Shown here piece by piece: positions 6,208 to 14,275 of a stretch of DNA of 17,033 nucleotides. Every line of letters begins with the position of its first letter. Position 1 is the first letter of the stretch. Source of the stretch: JAWWBG01 sp033721095 (lineage in GTDB: Bacteria > Actinomycetota > Nitriliruptoria > Nitriliruptorales > Nitriliruptoraceae); assembly GCA_033721095.1 (NCBI GenBank), contig JAWWBG010000032.1, positions 1-17,033 of the forward strand. The letters are read 5' to 3'. Below the pieces are notes generated by a model. The model was not told where the DNA came from. It searched no databases and was given only the letters and a program-made list of their open reading frames with translations. The position numbers were made by a program, and so were the translations under genes.

Positions 6208-6933
6208 TCACTGTCCCAGGTAGGCCTCGTCGACGGCGGACCGGATGTCCGCCGGCTTGCCGGCCGCCAGGACCTTGCCGTTGGTCATGACCACGCCGAG
6301 GTCGGCCACGGCCAGGGCCGTGTTCGCGAACTGCTCGACGACCAGCACCGAGATGCCGCTGTCGGCCAGTGAGCGGACCACCTCGTACAGCTCCTCGACG
6401 ATCAGGGGCGCCAGGCCCATCGACAGCTCGTCGACCAGCAGCAGGCCGGGATCGGTCGTCAGGGCACGCGCCATGGCCAGCATCTGCTGTTCACCACCGG
6501 ACATCTTGCCCGCAAGTTGCGTTCTTCGCTCGCCCAGCCGCGGGAACTGCGCGAAGGCGATGTCGCGGATTCGGTCGATGCTCGTCCGGCCGCCGTAGCT
6601 GCACAGCTTGAGGTTTTCCTCGACCGTCAGGTTCGGGAAGATCCCGCGCCCCTCCACGATCGTGCAGATGCCGGCACGGACGAGGCGGTCGGTCTTGCCG
6701 CCGTTGATCGGGATGCCCTCGGCAAGGACCTGTCCGGACGTGGGTGCCATCTGGCCCGAGATCACGCTGAGCGTCGTCGACTTGCCGGCCCCGTTGGGCC
6801 CGAGCAGGGCGACCACGGCACCACGCGGGACGTCGAAGGTCACGCCACGCAGGACCTCGATGCGCCCGTAGGCGGCTCGCACGTCGACGAGCTGGAGGAT
6901 CGGCTGTGGCTGGTCGCCGTTGCCCTGCGCCAT
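6208..6933 (-). CDS. livF: LIV-type ABC transporter ATP-binding protein LivF
   Basis: 241 residues. The start ATG 6933-6931 shares one base with the TGA of livG (TGATG), with a GAGGGGG ribosome-binding site upstream. Walker A is GPNGAGKS (45-52), the ABC signature MSGGEQQ (about 144-150), Walker B LLLVDE (164-169), and the D-loop region reads SMGLAP. The Q-loop position reads VEGRGIFP and the H-loop position VVEQ, both normal substitutions in LivF rather than defects. It powers import together with LivG, bound to the fused LivH-LivM permease on the cytoplasmic face. The HAAT family mostly moves branched-chain amino acids, but it also includes importers of amides, urea and aromatic or other carboxylates. 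The surrounding steroid genes suggest a different substrate here. Confidence 0.93.
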   Translation of the reverse strand: MAQGNGDQPQPILQLVDVRAAYGRIEVLRGVTFDVPRGAVVALLGPNGAGKSTTLSVISGQMAPTSGQVLAEGIPINGGKTDRLVRAGICTIVEGRGIFPNLTVEENLKLCSYGGRTSIDRIRDIAFAQFPRLGERRTQLAGKMSGGEQQMLAMARALTTDPGLLLVDELSMGLAPLIVEELYEVVRSLADSGISVLVVEQFANTALAVADLGVVMTNGKVLAAGKPADIRSAVDEAYLGQ

Positions 6934-7739
6934 CACGCCCCCTCGCTGTCGATGTCGCCCGCGTGGGCGAGCTCTTCCTCGTGGACGCGGGCAGCGGCTG
7001 CGTCGAGGTCGTCCTCGGTGGCTTCGCCGAGGTAGGCGGCCTGGACGATGGGGTTCTTCTGGATCTCGGCCGCCGGGCCACGGGCGATGATGGACCCGAA
7101 ATCCAGGACGTCGACCCATTCGCAGTAGTCGAAGACGAGCTCGACGTCGTGCTCGACCATGAGGACCGACTTGCCCTCGGCGGCCAGCTCGAGGAGCAGC
7201 TCGCCGAAGTCGTCGGTCTCCTCCTCGTCGAGACCGGACGAGGGCTCGTCCAGCAGCAGCAGGCGAGGGTCGGTGGCCAGCGCACGTCCGAGCTCGGTGA
7301 GGCGGGCCACGCCGGTCGGGATGCTGTCGGCCGGCACGTTGGCGTAGTCGCGCACGCCGACTCGTTCCATCAGCTCGACGGTGCGGCTGCGGATCGGGAT
7401 CTTGTTGCCGCTCCAGGACCGGTAGATCTCCAGGGCGGTCCGGATGTTGTCGTGGACGCTCAGGGACCCGAAGACCTCCAGGCGCTGGAAGGTTCGCGCG
7501 ATCCCGAGGCGTGCCCGTTCGTGGACCGGCAGCTTGGTGATGTCGTTGCCCTCGAAGACGATTCGGCCGGACGTGGGCTCCTGGAGCCCGGAGATGATGT
7601 TGAACGTCGTGGTCTTGCCCGCGCCGTTGGGACCGATGAGCGCGGCCACGCGACTGGGCTCGACCTCGATCGAGGCGTCGTTGACCGCGCGGATGCCACC
7701 GAACTGCATCACGAGGTTGTGGGTCTCAAGCAGGGGCAC
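6933..7739 (-). CDS. livG: LIV-type ABC transporter ATP-binding protein LivG, variant signature
   Basis: 268 residues from GTG 7739-7737, overlapping the permease gene's end by 14 nt, with AGGAGG nearby upstream. Walker A is GPNGAGKT (36-43), the Q-loop TFQ (83-85), Walker B LLLLDE (160-165) and the H-loop His197 in VEHD; all are intact. The ABC signature region reads SIPTGVARLTELGRAL (139-154) in place of the usual LSGGQ or LPYGQQ type, so Pro-Thr-Gly-Val replaces the Ser/Tyr-Gly-Gln core. I believe PTG-type signatures occur in some actinobacterial LivG proteins, so this looks like a subfamily trait and not a mutation. After the normal end (YLGEA, about 240) there is an unusual acidic 28-residue tail. 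It pairs with LivF in the nucleotide-binding heterodimer. Confidence 0.93.
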   Translation of the reverse strand: MPLLETHNLVMQFGGIRAVNDASIEVEPSRVAALIGPNGAGKTTTFNIISGLQEPTSGRIVFEGNDITKLPVHERARLGIARTFQRLEVFGSLSVHDNIRTALEIYRSWSGNKIPIRSRTVELMERVGVRDYANVPADSIPTGVARLTELGRALATDPRLLLLDEPSSGLDEEETDDFGELLLELAAEGKSVLMVEHDVELVFDYCEWVDVLDFGSIIARGPAAEIQKNPIVQAAYLGEATEDDLDAAAARVHEEELAHAGDIDSEGA

Positions 7740-9822
7740 CGACGGTCACCTCCTCCTCTGCTTCAACGATCGGGACCTTCACGAGGGGCGGCGCCGAGTC
7801 ATCCGGTCCGTCCAGCCACCGGAACCAGGAACGCACCCCGCCGAACGCCTTGAAGAGCATGCCGGCGATCCCATTGGGCTGGCGTGACAGCAGCACCGCG
7901 ATCAGACCCGTCAGGAACAGGTTGATCCCGAGCGGCTCGACCTCGGTGCCGGTGACGGCGCTGAGGAAGTCCGCCACGACGGCGAAGCTGTCACCGGACA
8001 GCGTCTGCATGCCCAGCAGGAAGCCGCCGATCAGCGCACCGGTGACCGACGTGATCCCGCCGGCAACCGCCAGGAGCACAAGCGGCAGGTTCTGGAACAT
8101 CTCGAAGTCGGACTGACCGGCGTTGACAACGGTGGCCGCGAACAGGGCGCCGGCGATGCCAGCCATGGCCGCGGACAACGTGAAGGTGAGCACCCGTGTC
8201 CGGGTGATCGACAACCCCAGGGTCCCGCAGGCTGCCGGGGCGTCCCGCGTGGCCAGCAGCAGGCGGCCGAACCGTCCGCGGCGCAGCTCGAGGACCACCC
8301 ATGCGTAGAAGAGGAAGAAGACGGCCATGAACATGGTCATCGCCGCGTCGCCGTCGAGGTCGATGAGACCCAGCAGGTTCGGGCGTTCGAAGTTGGCGGC
8401 GCCGCCGAGCTCGAAGCCCAGCTCGCCGGTCTCGAAGACGAGCTTGTCGAAGGCCCGGGCGAAGGCCAAGGTGCCGAGGCCGAGGTACAGGCCCCGCAGC
8501 CGCAGGGCCGGGAACGCGACGATGAGGCCGACGATCCCGGCCATGAGCCCAGCAAACAGCAGCGACCACAGCGACACGGTCGGACAGGCGGAGGCCGCAA
8601 ACCCCGTCTCGGGATCGATCGTTCCCGTGCAACTGTCGAACCACGGCGACCCGAAGAACGGGAACTTGAACACGACCAGTGCGCCGATGCCGGCGAAGGT
8701 GAGGTGTCCGAGCGAGACGTCGCCGCCATAGCCCGTCAGCAGCACGAGCGTCAGCATGATGGCCCCCAGCGCGAGGCTGCGACCGACCGCGATCTGCGTC
8801 ACATTGCTGCTCGACAGGACGATCGCGCCGATGGCCACGAGCATGACCACACTGAACACGGCCGTCCGCCAGCGCGTGGGGATGCGGACGCGGGCTGCGC
8901 CCTCGACCGCACCGACGCGGAGGCGTTCGTGGGGCATGAACAGCATGACGCCCAGCAGGAACAGCGTCGGCAGCGCCGGCCCCAGCCCGACGAAGACCCC
9001 GGACTCGGCGATGTTGTCCGGGACGAGGCTCTTGATGTAGTCGAAGTACGAGATCGCCAGCCCGAGGATGATCGCGCCGAGGAAGGTCCGCGGAAGCGAG
9101 ACCAGGCGGCCGAGCATCCCGGCGGCGTAGGCGTTGATGACGATCAGGGTCAGCAGGATGAAGTCCAGCCCGACCAACGGGACGATCAGGATCCCGGCCA
9201 GGGCGGCCAGCGACGAGCCGATGGCCCACGACAGCATCCCGAGGTACTCGGTGGGCGCGCCGTGCAGCGACAGCAACGTCCGGTTGTCGACGATCGCGCG
9301 CATGGCGATGCCCGTGCGGGTCTTGTTGAGGAGGATGTAGAGCCCGAACGCGGCGACGGCCGCCAGCACGATGGACAGGATGGCGTGCCCGGTGATGCTG
9401 GTCCCGGCGATCTCGAATCGAACATTGCCGAAGATCTGCGGGACCGACCGGGCGTCGGTCGCGGGATAGCGATTCTGCGCAAAGCCGATGAGCGCCACCA
9501 ACAGCCCGACGGTGACCGTGAGGGACACGACGATGGGCGCGTTCGTGATCCGCCGCATCAGCACGCGTTCCAGGATCGCGCCCATGAGCGGAGCGATGAC
9601 ACCAGCGACCAGGATGATGCCGAGCAGGACCGGCACCCCGGCGTCCACCGTGATCTGCCAGTACACGTACCCCATCAACATGCCCATGGCGCCGTGCGCC
9701 ATGTTGAACACGTTGGACGTGGCATACGTGATGACCAGGCCGCTCGCCGCGATGGCGAGGACCGCCCCGTTCTGCAATCCGATGATGCCGAACGCGACGA
9801 GGTCGCTGAGGGTTTCGCTCAT
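7726..9822 (-). CDS. Fused LivH-LivM permease of a LIV-type ABC importer
   Basis: 698 residues, about the length of LivH plus LivM. Residues 1-298 are LivH-like, with the N-terminal NVFNMAHGAMGMLMG (37-51) and an EAA-type coupling loop near 171-188 (GIAMRAIVDNRTLLSLHG). A cytoplasmic linker of about 25 residues (PHERLRVGAVEGAARVRIP) leads to a LivM-like half from about 320, with TGYGGDVSLGHLTFAGIGA (363-381) and a second EAA-type loop at 519-537 (GRLLLATRDAPAACGTLGL). Each half has several hydrophobic helices. An outward loop near 396-414 has two cysteines that could form a disulfide. The C-terminal tail is acidic (EAEEEV). The ATG (9822-9820) overlaps the binding-protein stop by 4 nt and the end overlaps livG. 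No frameshift or stop is needed to join the halves, so the fusion appears genuine. Confidence 0.92.
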   Translation of the reverse strand: MSETLSDLVAFGIIGLQNGAVLAIAASGLVITYATSNVFNMAHGAMGMLMGYVYWQITVDAGVPVLLGIILVAGVIAPLMGAILERVLMRRITNAPIVVSLTVTVGLLVALIGFAQNRYPATDARSVPQIFGNVRFEIAGTSITGHAILSIVLAAVAAFGLYILLNKTRTGIAMRAIVDNRTLLSLHGAPTEYLGMLSWAIGSSLAALAGILIVPLVGLDFILLTLIVINAYAAGMLGRLVSLPRTFLGAIILGLAISYFDYIKSLVPDNIAESGVFVGLGPALPTLFLLGVMLFMPHERLRVGAVEGAARVRIPTRWRTAVFSVVMLVAIGAIVLSSSNVTQIAVGRSLALGAIMLTLVLLTGYGGDVSLGHLTFAGIGALVVFKFPFFGSPWFDSCTGTIDPETGFAASACPTVSLWSLLFAGLMAGIVGLIVAFPALRLRGLYLGLGTLAFARAFDKLVFETGELGFELGGAANFERPNLLGLIDLDGDAAMTMFMAVFFLFYAWVVLELRRGRFGRLLLATRDAPAACGTLGLSITRTRVLTFTLSAAMAGIAGALFAATVVNAGQSDFEMFQNLPLVLLAVAGGITSVTGALIGGFLLGMQTLSGDSFAVVADFLSAVTGTEVEPLGINLFLTGLIAVLLSRQPNGIAGMLFKAFGGVRSWFRWLDGPDDSAPPLVKVPIVEAEEEVTVGAPA

Positions 9823-11333
9823 CGGCCGCTGACGATCTGGCCGGTGCAGTCGAAGGTGTTGGGCTCAGCCGGGTGGAGCCGCACGAACTGGCCGCCCTGG
9901 ATCTTGAGGATCGTCGTGCACGGCGACGGCTTCTTGGGGCCGATGTCCTGCGGCGGCACGATCCCACCGCCGGTCCAGCCCTCGACCCCGCGCAGCGCCT
10001 CGACCATCTTGTCGCGGGTCAGGTTCGGGCCGATGTCCTTGAGCAGCTGGATTATCAGCTTCATGCCCGACCAGGCATACATCCCCAGCCCGGTCGGCTC
10101 GGCCGACGGATCGATGAACTTGAGCCACTCCCGGTAGGTCTGCAGCTCCGGGCTGCCACCCACCTCCTCCACCATCTGCGAGAGCAGCTGGACGTTGGTG
10201 TTGATCGTCTCGAGGTTCTGGCCGCCCTCGGCGATGAGGCGCGGGTCGTAGACGTTCATCTGGAGGGCGTAGACGTCGGGGATCAGGCCTTCCTCGACCA
10301 TCTCCCGGGCCAGCTTGGCCGCCTGCTGGTAGGCCCCCTGGAAGGTGACCAGGCGAACGCCCTCGTTCTTCATGTCGCGGATCTCGGTCTTGTACGAGAT
10401 CGCCGCCAGGTCGACGGGCGCCCAGACGGGCCAGGAGTAGCCGATCTCCTCGGTCGCCTTGACCACGAAGCCGGTCTGTGCGCGGGTGGTGTTGTTGTCG
10501 ACGAAGATGTAGCCGGCGCTCTTGACCGCCTCGGGGTGCTGGGCCTTGTAGTACTCCCACTCGGTCAGGGGCGTCTCGGCGTTCGTCCCGAAGGCGTCAC
10601 TGGAGAAGACGGTGGGCAGGGGGACGATGGCCGGGTTGACGGCCGCGGTCTTGAGGTCGGGGAACCCGCCTTCACAGCTGCGGATCGGTTCCTCGCTTCC
10701 CTCGTCGAACGCCGACATGGACACGGCGCCCATGAAGACCGAGTTGCACATCTCGGTGTAGGCGTTGAAGTTGCCGTTGCGGGTCAGCTGCGTGTCGTAC
10801 AGCTGGACCTTGACCTGCCGGCCCCAGATCGTGCCCTCGGTGCTGGCGAAGTAGAGCTCATAGGCCTGGGCGGCCTTCTGGACGTCGGCAAAAAGGCCCG
10901 CCACGGCCCCGGTGATGTCGGCCACGTTGCCCAGCAGGATCTCGGTCTCGGTGACGCCGACGTCGGTGGCGCCGCCGTTGCCCTCCGGAGGTGCGAACCG
11001 GGTCTCGACCGGGGTCTCGCCCCCACCGCCACCTCCGCCGCCGGTCGGAGCCTCGCCGGGTGCGGGTGCGCCGGTCGCGCCGGGAGCCGGCGCCGCCGGG
11101 TCACCAGGCGCTGCTGGGTTCCCCGGGTCGACTGGTGCTCCCGGGGCTGCCGGTGCGCCGGGCGCGGCCGGTGCCCCGGGCGCCGCCGGCCCACCTTGCC
11201 CACCGCTCTGCGCGGCCAACGCGGCCTCGCGTGCCTCGATGACCAGCGCCTCGTCGGCGCGGTTGCCGCAGGCGACCGCGACGAGCGTGGCCAGCATGAG
11301 CGCGGCAACGATCTTCACCGAACGTGATGGCAC
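9819..11333 (-). CDS. LIV-type substrate-binding lipoprotein 1
   Basis: 504 residues from GTG 11333-11331, with GGAGG seven bases upstream. Residues 1-22 form a lipoprotein signal (SVKIVAALMLATLVAVAC) with the lipid-attachment Cys22. After a short acidic helix (ADEALVIEAREAALAA) comes a low-complexity Gly/Pro/Ala stretch (44-105) ending in eight glycines. The periplasmic-binding-protein domain (Peripla_BP_6/LivK type) then starts near 112 (RFAPPEGNGG, EILLGNVADITG). Hallmarks include VDNNTTRAQT, DLAASIYKTE-like DLAAISYKTE and YDPRLIAEGG. Four Cys (CNS, RSC, SPC, FDC) are shared with the paralog at 11573-13078 and may form two disulfides. The stop overlaps the permease start by 4 nt, so this is the importer's own receptor. 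It is anchored outside the membrane. The substrate is not readable from the sequence; the steroid context is the only clue. Confidence 0.92.
   Translation of the reverse strand: MPSRSVKIVAALMLATLVAVACGNRADEALVIEAREAALAAQSGGQGGPAAPGAPAAPGAPAAPGAPVDPGNPAAPGDPAAPAPGATGAPAPGEAPTGGGGGGGGETPVETRFAPPEGNGGATDVGVTETEILLGNVADITGAVAGLFADVQKAAQAYELYFASTEGTIWGRQVKVQLYDTQLTRNGNFNAYTEMCNSVFMGAVSMSAFDEGSEEPIRSCEGGFPDLKTAAVNPAIVPLPTVFSSDAFGTNAETPLTEWEYYKAQHPEAVKSAGYIFVDNNTTRAQTGFVVKATEEIGYSWPVWAPVDLAAISYKTEIRDMKNEGVRLVTFQGAYQQAAKLAREMVEEGLIPDVYALQMNVYDPRLIAEGGQNLETINTNVQLLSQMVEEVGGSPELQTYREWLKFIDPSAEPTGLGMYAWSGMKLIIQLLKDIGPNLTRDKMVEALRGVEGWTGGGIVPPQDIGPKKPSPCTTILKIQGGQFVRLHPAEPNTFDCTGQIVSGR
11019..11204 (-). 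repeat. Collagen-like GAPAAP/poly-Gly linker repeat in binding protein 1
   Basis: This stretch codes for about 62 residues of Gly-Pro-Ala low complexity: tandem GAPAAP units, degenerate GNPAAP/GDPAAP units, then an eight-glycine run. It separates the lipid anchor helix from the binding domain. The corresponding linker of the paralog at 11573-13078 is Gly/Pro/Ala-rich but not repeat-built, so the repeat has expanded or turned over after duplication. Confidence 0.75.
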
Positions 11334-11572
11334 GGATGTTCCTCCCCGCGATCTGGCGCCGGGCGGCCATGCAGCGCCAAGCGACGACCACAGCAGCTCA
11401 CGCGGGCGTGCTTCCCGACTCTCGCGTTGCCGAGCGTATGCGGCCACTTCTGACGGTGCGTCAGATCGAACGTTGGAGGATCGGTTCGCCATGGAAGCGG
11501 CGAAATCCTCCCCGACGGCTGACGGTGGTGACGCCGCCCGACGCACGGATCGCGGCGACCGCACCGAGGAGC
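11334..11572. promoter_or_regulatory. 239-nt intergenic region upstream of binding protein 1, with a palindromic candidate operator
   Basis: No gene is seen here. It is by far the widest gap inside the importer region, so it probably carries a separate minus-strand promoter for the binding-protein/permease/ATPase genes. At 11449-11465 is a perfect 7-bp inverted repeat TCTGACG-GTG-CGTCAGA, of the TGAC-N5-GTCA type often bound by TetR-family repressors. It has no AAC-NN-GTT core, so it is not the KstR-type site. On the minus strand TACGCT (TAnnnT form) lies downstream of it, but no convincing -35 is visible. Confidence 0.5.
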
Positions 11573-13078
11573 TCACGGGGACGCGTCGAGGACCGTGTCG
11601 CGGCAATTGAACGTGCCCGGCTCGGCGGGGTGCACCCGCCGGAATGCCCCGGCCACGATCTGCAGCGTGATCGTGCAGTCCGCAGGATTCCGGGCGCCGA
11701 CGTCCTGCGCCGGCACGAGGTCGTTGGAGGTCCAGCCCTCGACCTGGCTCAGCGCATCGAGCATCCGCGCCCGTGTCACGTTGGGGCCGATCTGCTTCAG
11801 CAGCTTGATCGCCAGGCGCGTGGCCGACCAGGCGTACATGCCCAGTCCCGTCGGCTCGGCCTCGGGGTCGATGAACTTCAACCACTCCCGATACAGCTGG
11901 AGCTCGGGTGAGTGCTCGATCTCCTCCACGAGCGTGCCGATCGCGGCGATCTGGACCGGGAACTGCTCGAGGTTGGCGCCGCCCTCGGCAATGAGCCGCG
12001 GGTCGTACACGTTGGCCTGGAGGATGTAGACGTCCGGGCTGAAGCTCTCCTCGACCATCTCCCGGGCCAGCTTGGCGGCCTGCTGGTAGGCGCCGGTGAA
12101 TGCGACGAGCCGGACGTCGTTGTCCTTCATGGCCCGGATCTCGGTCTTGTAGGAGATCGCCGCCAGGTCGACGGGATGGTTGCCCTTCCAGGTCCAACCG
12201 ACCTGCCTGGTCGCACGCATGACCTGTGCGGTCTGTTCCCGGGTGGTGTTGTTGTCGACGTACACCCAGGCGCCGCTCTTGACGGCCTCGGGGAACGCCT
12301 CGCCCCAGTAGAGGTACTCGGACATCGGCTGCTGGTACTTGCCGACCGCGTCACCCGAGTACATCGTCGGCAACGTCGCGACCGCCGGGTTGGTGACCAC
12401 GGTCCGCAGGTCCGGAAAGCCGCCGCCCGGGCAGTCGCGCACGGGCTCCTCGATGCCCTCGTCGAACGCCGACATCGAGGCCACGGCCATCAGGGCCGTC
12501 TCGCACAGCTGGGTGTAGGCGGTGAAGTTGCCGTTGCGGGTCAGGGCGGTGTCGTGGAGGACGAGCCGGATCCGGCGGCCGAAGATCGTCCCCTCGGTGC
12601 TCTCGAAGTAGAGGACGAATGCCTGCGCAGCCTTCTGGACGTCGGCGAACAGTCCCGCCACCGCGCCGGTGATGTCGGCGACGTTGCCGATGACGATCTC
12701 GTCCTCGGTGACGCCCACGTCCGTGGCGCCACCGTTGCCCTCGGGAGGGGCGAACCTCGTGTCGACGGCGCCAACGGTCGTGCCCGGTTGGCCCGGACCG
12801 GTCGTCGGGGCGGCGCCGGGCTGCCCGACGCCGTCTGCCCCCGGAGCCGGCCCGGCCGTCGGGGCGACAGCGGGACCATTGGTGTCGACAGCACCGGGTG
12901 CGGCGTCCCCGGGGTTGGCGCTCCCCCCGCCGGAGGGCTGGGAGACGGCCGAGCCGACGTTGACTGCCAGTTCGGCCTCGCGGGCGTCCTCGATGAGGTC
13001 GAGGTCAGCGCGGCTGCCGCAGGCAACGAGCACGGTTCCGAGGGCAACAGCAGCCGCCAGCAGCCGGCGTGGCGCCAC
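11573..13078 (-). CDS. LIV-type substrate-binding lipoprotein 2 (paralog)
   Basis: 501 residues. I choose GTG 13078-13076, preceded by GGGAGG with a 5-nt spacer; a TTG further out at 13105 would add nine residues. The lipoprotein signal is RRLLAAAVALGTVLVAC with Cys20, followed by a helix like that of binding protein 1 (RADLDLIEDAREAELA). A Gly/Pro/Ala linker (about 40-105) leads to a binding-protein domain from RFAPPEGNGG. It shares long identical stretches with binding protein 1, such as NVADITGAVAGLFADVQKAA, EAVKS, VDNNTT, DLAAISYKTEIR and YDPRLIAEGG, and the same four cysteines. It lies 86 nt after the acyl-CoA dehydrogenase genes and 239 nt before binding protein 1. It is probably an alternative receptor feeding the same permease, perhaps with different ligand preference. 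Duplication in place is the simplest origin. Confidence 0.9.
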   Translation of the reverse strand: MAPRRLLAAAVALGTVLVACGSRADLDLIEDAREAELAVNVGSAVSQPSGGGSANPGDAAPGAVDTNGPAVAPTAGPAPGADGVGQPGAAPTTGPGQPGTTVGAVDTRFAPPEGNGGATDVGVTEDEIVIGNVADITGAVAGLFADVQKAAQAFVLYFESTEGTIFGRRIRLVLHDTALTRNGNFTAYTQLCETALMAVASMSAFDEGIEEPVRDCPGGGFPDLRTVVTNPAVATLPTMYSGDAVGKYQQPMSEYLYWGEAFPEAVKSGAWVYVDNNTTREQTAQVMRATRQVGWTWKGNHPVDLAAISYKTEIRAMKDNDVRLVAFTGAYQQAAKLAREMVEESFSPDVYILQANVYDPRLIAEGGANLEQFPVQIAAIGTLVEEIEHSPELQLYREWLKFIDPEAEPTGLGMYAWSATRLAIKLLKQIGPNVTRARMLDALSQVEGWTSNDLVPAQDVGARNPADCTITLQIVAGAFRRVHPAEPGTFNCRDTVLDASP

Positions 13079-13164
13079 GACTCCCTCCCTCGTCGACGCG
13101 GCCAAAGACTACGAACTGGGTCGCGATGGCGCCGCGCGTTGCGGGTCGAGAACGTCCCGGGGTG

Positions 13165-14268
13165 TCAGCCGTCGGCAGCGATGGCCCGACCGATCGCGCC
13201 CAGGTGGACAGGCGCCGACCCGTGCGTGTGTTCGAGCTGCTTGGTTCGCAGCGTGTGGCGAAACAGCGGATAGTCGCGATCGACGCTGACGCCGCCGTGG
13301 ACGTGATGGGCGGCATGCACGACGCGGTGGCCGGCCTCGCACGCCCACCACTTCGCGACCGCGACCGCCTCGGCGGCGGGCAACCCCTCGTGCAACCGCC
13401 ACGCGGCCTCGAGGGCCGTCAGCCGTACGGCTTCCGCGTCGATGTGCGCGTCGGCCACGCGCTGGCTCACCGCCTGGAAGGTCGCGATGGGCCGGCCGAA
13501 CTGCTCGCGCTCCGAGGTGTAGGACGCGGCCATGCGGACCGCCGCCGTGCAGATCCCGGCCTGGATCGAGGACACCCCGGCGGCGGCGTGTTCCACCAGC
13601 CATTCGAGGGCGCCGTCAGCCAGCACGTGATCGTCGGCGACCGCGACGTCGGTGAGCACGAGGTCACCGTGGGGGACGTCGCCGATGACCGCCTGTTCCA
13701 CGACGTCGACGTCGACGGCCGCACGGTCAACGACGAGGACGATCGCACCGGTGTCACCGCGAGCCGACACGAGCACGTGGTCGGCCAGCGTCGCGAGGGG
13801 GACCAGGTGCTTGGTGCCTGACACCGACCACCCCTCGTCGGTCCTGGTGGCGACGGAGGCGGGGGCACGGGGATCGGTCCAGCCGTCCTCGGCAAGTGCG
13901 ACGGTCAGCAGGGTCGTGCCGGTCGTCACGCCTGCCAACAGGTCGGCCGACACGGCTTCGGGCGCGAAGTTGGCCAGGGCGAGGGCCCCGATGCCCAACG
14001 TCTCCAGCATCGGGACCTTGGCGACGTGCTCGCCGACCGCCTCGAGCAACAGGTGGACAGCCAACCATCCGAGGTCGCTGCCGCCGTGCGCCGCGGGCAG
14101 TGGCGCCGCCAACAGTCCGGCCTCTGCCAGGGCCTGCCAGGTCGCCCGGTCGAACCAGTCTCCTGCCGCCTCGAGTGCCGCGAGCCGGTCCGGATGCGAC
14201 TGCTCGGACAGGATCGTCCGGGCGAGGTCGCGCACGGCCTCGAGCTCGTCGGAAAGCTGGAAGTCCAT
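13165..14268 (-). CDS. Acyl-CoA dehydrogenase, small/partner subunit (ChsE1/FadE28-type)
   Basis: 367 residues from ATG 14268-14266, 7 nt after the stop of the large-subunit gene, so the two are co-expressed. The acyl-CoA dehydrogenase fold is clear. The N-terminal helical domain begins MDFQLSDELEAVRDLA, a weakly conserved beta domain occupies about 120-220 (TLLTVALAEDGW, GTKHLV), and the C-terminal helical domain has SYTSEREQFGRPIATFQAVSQ (near 260-280) and HHVHGGVSVDRDYPL (near 327-341). It lacks the full FAD/substrate motif set of its partner. That is typical of the alpha2beta2 steroid acyl-CoA dehydrogenases ChsE1-ChsE2 (FadE28-FadE29) and ChsE4-ChsE5 (FadE26-FadE27), where each subunit completes the other's site. 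The role is alpha,beta-desaturation of a steroid side-chain CoA ester; FadE28 is the closer resemblance by order and size, but FadE27 is possible. Confidence 0.87.
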   Translation of the reverse strand: MDFQLSDELEAVRDLARTILSEQSHPDRLAALEAAGDWFDRATWQALAEAGLLAAPLPAAHGGSDLGWLAVHLLLEAVGEHVAKVPMLETLGIGALALANFAPEAVSADLLAGVTTGTTLLTVALAEDGWTDPRAPASVATRTDEGWSVSGTKHLVPLATLADHVLVSARGDTGAIVLVVDRAAVDVDVVEQAVIGDVPHGDLVLTDVAVADDHVLADGALEWLVEHAAAGVSSIQAGICTAAVRMAASYTSEREQFGRPIATFQAVSQRVADAHIDAEAVRLTALEAAWRLHEGLPAAEAVAVAKWWACEAGHRVVHAAHHVHGGVSVDRDYPLFRHTLRTKQLEHTHGSAPVHLGAIGRAIAADG

Positions 14269-14275
14269 CGGCTGC

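Noticed and set aside
9704..9717. TTGAACACGTTGGA, which also fits the KstR-type consensus
   Set aside because: It lies inside the permease gene where it encodes the conserved NVFNMAHG region; it is not in a promoter and lacks the extended CTAGT shared by the two intergenic sites.
8704..10137. 477-residue open frame on the plus strand
   Set aside because: Antisense to the permease and binding protein 1; extremely rich in Asp, Arg, Gln and His with no recognisable fold.
11019..11204. GC-rich tandem repeat as possible CRISPR or mobile-element sequence
   Set aside because: The units are in frame and encode a Gly/Pro/Ala linker with no spacers or terminal repeats. I saw no CRISPR array, insertion sequence, tRNA or rRNA in the window.
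11334..12197. In-frame N-terminal extension of binding protein 1
   Set aside because: The frame stays open through the intergenic gap and into binding protein 2 in another register, but the lipoprotein signal and GGAGG place the true start at 11333.
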